This document shows, piece after piece, positions 21,849-23,217 of a stretch of 23,217 nt of DNA. Position numbers and translations under genes: made by a program. The notes under the pieces were generated by a model. The model saw nothing but the letters and a program-made list of their open reading frames with translations. It was not told the DNA's origin and ran no database searches. Each line of letters begins with the position of its first letter. Position 1 is the stretch's first letter. The DNA is from CAYSND01 sp964642235 (GTDB lineage Bacteria > Bacteroidota > Bacteroidia > Bacteroidales > UBA932), in contig CAZXOP010000019.1 in assembly GCA_964642235.1 (NCBI GenBank), positions 1 through 23,217 of the forward strand, written 5' to 3'.

Positions 21849-23217
21849 TACATTTTGCACAAGCACAATATCTTTTATTACTCCTGCTTATACCCTTTTT
21901 CTTTATCTTATATGGAGTAATGAGGTCGATGAGAAAGAAAAGGGTGGCTAAGTTCGGAGAGCCTGAACTTATGGAGAAACTTCTCCCCGTCTCTTCCAAA
22001 AAGAAAGGGTGGGTTAAACTTACTCTCTTTTCAATAGCATTTCTATTCTTTATAATAGGGATTGCTCGTCCTCAAATAGGGGCAAAATTGAAAAACTTTG
22101 AGGCAAAGGGGGTGGAAATAATGATTGCATTGGATGTCTCCAACTCTATGTTGGCAGAGGATTACTACCCTAACAGGCTTGAGAGGGCAAAACTTGCTAT
22201 CTCTAAATTAGTGGATCGTCTTAAAGATGATAGGATAGGGCTGGTGGTTTTTGCCGGACAATCCTTTGTCCAGCTCCCGATCACTTCAGATTATATTTCA
22301 GCCAAGATATTCCTTAACACCATAACCACAGAGTCTGTCCCTGTTCAAGGGACTGCTTTGGGTGATGCTATTACGACATCCATTAAGAGTTTTACGGCAC
22401 AGACCCAAAATAGCCGTGCTATAATTCTTATTACCGATGGAGAGAACCATGAAGATGATGCTGTTCAGGCTGCCAAAAATGCTGTCGATATGGGTGTCAG
22501 GGTCTTTTGTGTCGGAGTAGGCTCTACAGAGGGGAAACCGATACCTATGAATGGGGAGTTATTAAAAGATAAAAATGGGGAAATCGTGGTTACCCGCCTG
22601 GACGAAAAGACGCTGCAAGAGGTCGCAGATGCAGGTAAAGGGCTCTATGTTAGGGCAGGTAACAGTGAATTTGGGCTTAACCCCATTATCGATAATATCA
22701 AAGATATGGATGCACAGAAATACCAGTCAGTGGTCTTTGAGGAGTATGATGAACAATATATGTACTTTTTCGGTTTAGCACTCTTCTTCCTTATTTTGGA
22801 ATTTTTCGTGGGGGAGAGAAGAAACAGACGTAAGCTCTTCTCTACCAATAAAGTTATGACCATCCTTCTTTTACTCTTTATCTCCGGTGGTTCTGCATTT
22901 GCCCAAACAGACCGCTCTGCAGTCCGCTCAGGGAATAAAGCATTTAAGAAGGGGGATTATCAACGCTCCGAGATAGATTATAAAAGGGCACTTTTAAAAG
23001 ACTCCCTCTCTACTGCTGCAAATTACAATCTGGGGAACACCCTCTTTAGAATGGAGAACTTCGAGGAGGCTTCGAAATCTTATTCGGCAATAGCGGATAC
23101 TATCACCCGTGCCCCCAAGGAGAAACAATCCCAATTTTTCCATAATAAAGGGAGCAATGAGTTAAAACAGAAAAAATATCAAGAGGCGGTGGAGTCCTTT
23201 AAGAACTCCCTTAGGAA
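21845..23217 (+). CDS. batB: BatB-BatC fusion: VWA membrane protein joined to periplasmic TPR protein (3' end outside window)
   Basis: About 457 codons are read with no stop before the window end. Residues 1-325 are BatB: TM1 about 8-24, basic loop RSMRKKR...KKKGWVK, TM2 about 57-73, VWA with MIDAS DVSNS at 96-100, LITDGENHEDDA, and TM3 about 306-322 (YMYFFGLALFFLILEFFVG). After ERRNRRKLFSTNK the same frame runs into Met338, TILLLLFISGGSAFAQ and then DRSAVRSGNKAFKKGDYQRS, which is BatC with its signal peptide and TPR repeats (NYNLGNTLFRMENFEEA, HNKGSNELKQKKYQEAVESF). Codon-by-codon reading from 22739 to 22920 shows no stop. The old BatC signal peptide becomes TM4, so both the VWA and TPR parts remain periplasmic by the positive-inside rule. 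batB has a strong AGGAGG (21834-21839), but the internal ATG 22856 has none. It overlaps batA by ATGA. Confidence 0.85.
   Translation, partial: MIHFAQAQYLLLLLLIPFFFILYGVMRSMRKKRVAKFGEPELMEKLLPVSSKKKGWVKLTLFSIAFLFFIIGIARPQIGAKLKNFEAKGVEIMIALDVSNSMLAEDYYPNRLERAKLAISKLVDRLKDDRIGLVVFAGQSFVQLPITSDYISAKIFLNTITTESVPVQGTALGDAITTSIKSFTAQTQNSRAIILITDGENHEDDAVQAAKNAVDMGVRVFCVGVGSTEGKPIPMNGELLKDKNGEIVVTRLDEKTLQEVADAGKGLYVRAGNSEFGLNPIIDNIKDMDAQKYQSVVFEEYDEQYMYFFGLALFFLILEFFVGERRNRRKLFSTNKVMTILLLLFISGGSAFAQTDRSAVRSGNKAFKKGDYQRSEIDYKRALLKDSLSTAANYNLGNTLFRMENFEEASKSYSAIADTITRAPKEKQSQFFHNKGSNELKQKKYQEAVESFKNSLR

Overview
This is a low-GC chromosomal window from a member of the Bacteroidota, most likely Bacteroidales. 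The evidence is the class of RHS/DUF6443-type wall proteins, the RecJ/ParC/Era/RluB family variants, a moxR-bat (aerotolerance) operon in its Bacteroidota layout, and repeated TAnnTTTG boxes just upstream of genes (the Bacteroidota -7 element). One run of exactly 100 Ns (9394-9493) marks a scaffold join, so this is probably a draft or metagenome assembly. Single-base oddities should be read with that in mind.

Layout. 1-5650, minus strand: an RHS-type accessory region. It holds a truncated RHS core plus tip (4950-5633), then a 300-bp non-autonomous relic of an IS256-like insertion sequence with inverted ends (about 4491-4790), then a two-gene unit. The first gene of that unit is a 951-residue YD/SpvB-like protein whose signal peptide carries an in-frame stop. 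The second is a secreted Ig-like/DUF6443/RHS protein that runs off the left edge. 5.8-13.1 kb: housekeeping genes. recJ is on the plus strand; rluB-era and parC-aroK are on the minus strand, with promoter-like boxes before rluB and before parC. rluB carries a long Arg/Asp/Pro repeat extension. 13.2-15.2 kb, plus strand: a MacB/FtsX-type permease, then a higBA toxin-antitoxin pair with a textbook Bacteroidota promoter. 15.2-18.0 kb, minus strand: an exbB-exbD-tonB energy-transduction operon and truA. 18.0 kb to the right edge, plus strand: moxR, a DUF58 protein, a membrane protein, batA, and a gene that fuses batB and batC in one reading frame and is cut by the window end.

How the genes work together. 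The bat genes are nearly gapless or overlapping and probably make one envelope complex: a MoxR ATPase, a DUF58 adaptor, two periplasmic von Willebrand A proteins and a TPR protein. ExbB/ExbD/TonB energise outer-membrane transport. The RHS region looks like a polymorphic surface or toxin locus in decay, with a transposon relic, a nonsense codon, a truncated fragment and a probable frameshift. I do not see a clearly undescribed system. The points most worth a second look are the batB-batC fusion, the interrupted RHS signal peptide, the internally deleted IS256 relic, the RluB repeats that vary only at synonymous sites, and the understated gap in parC.
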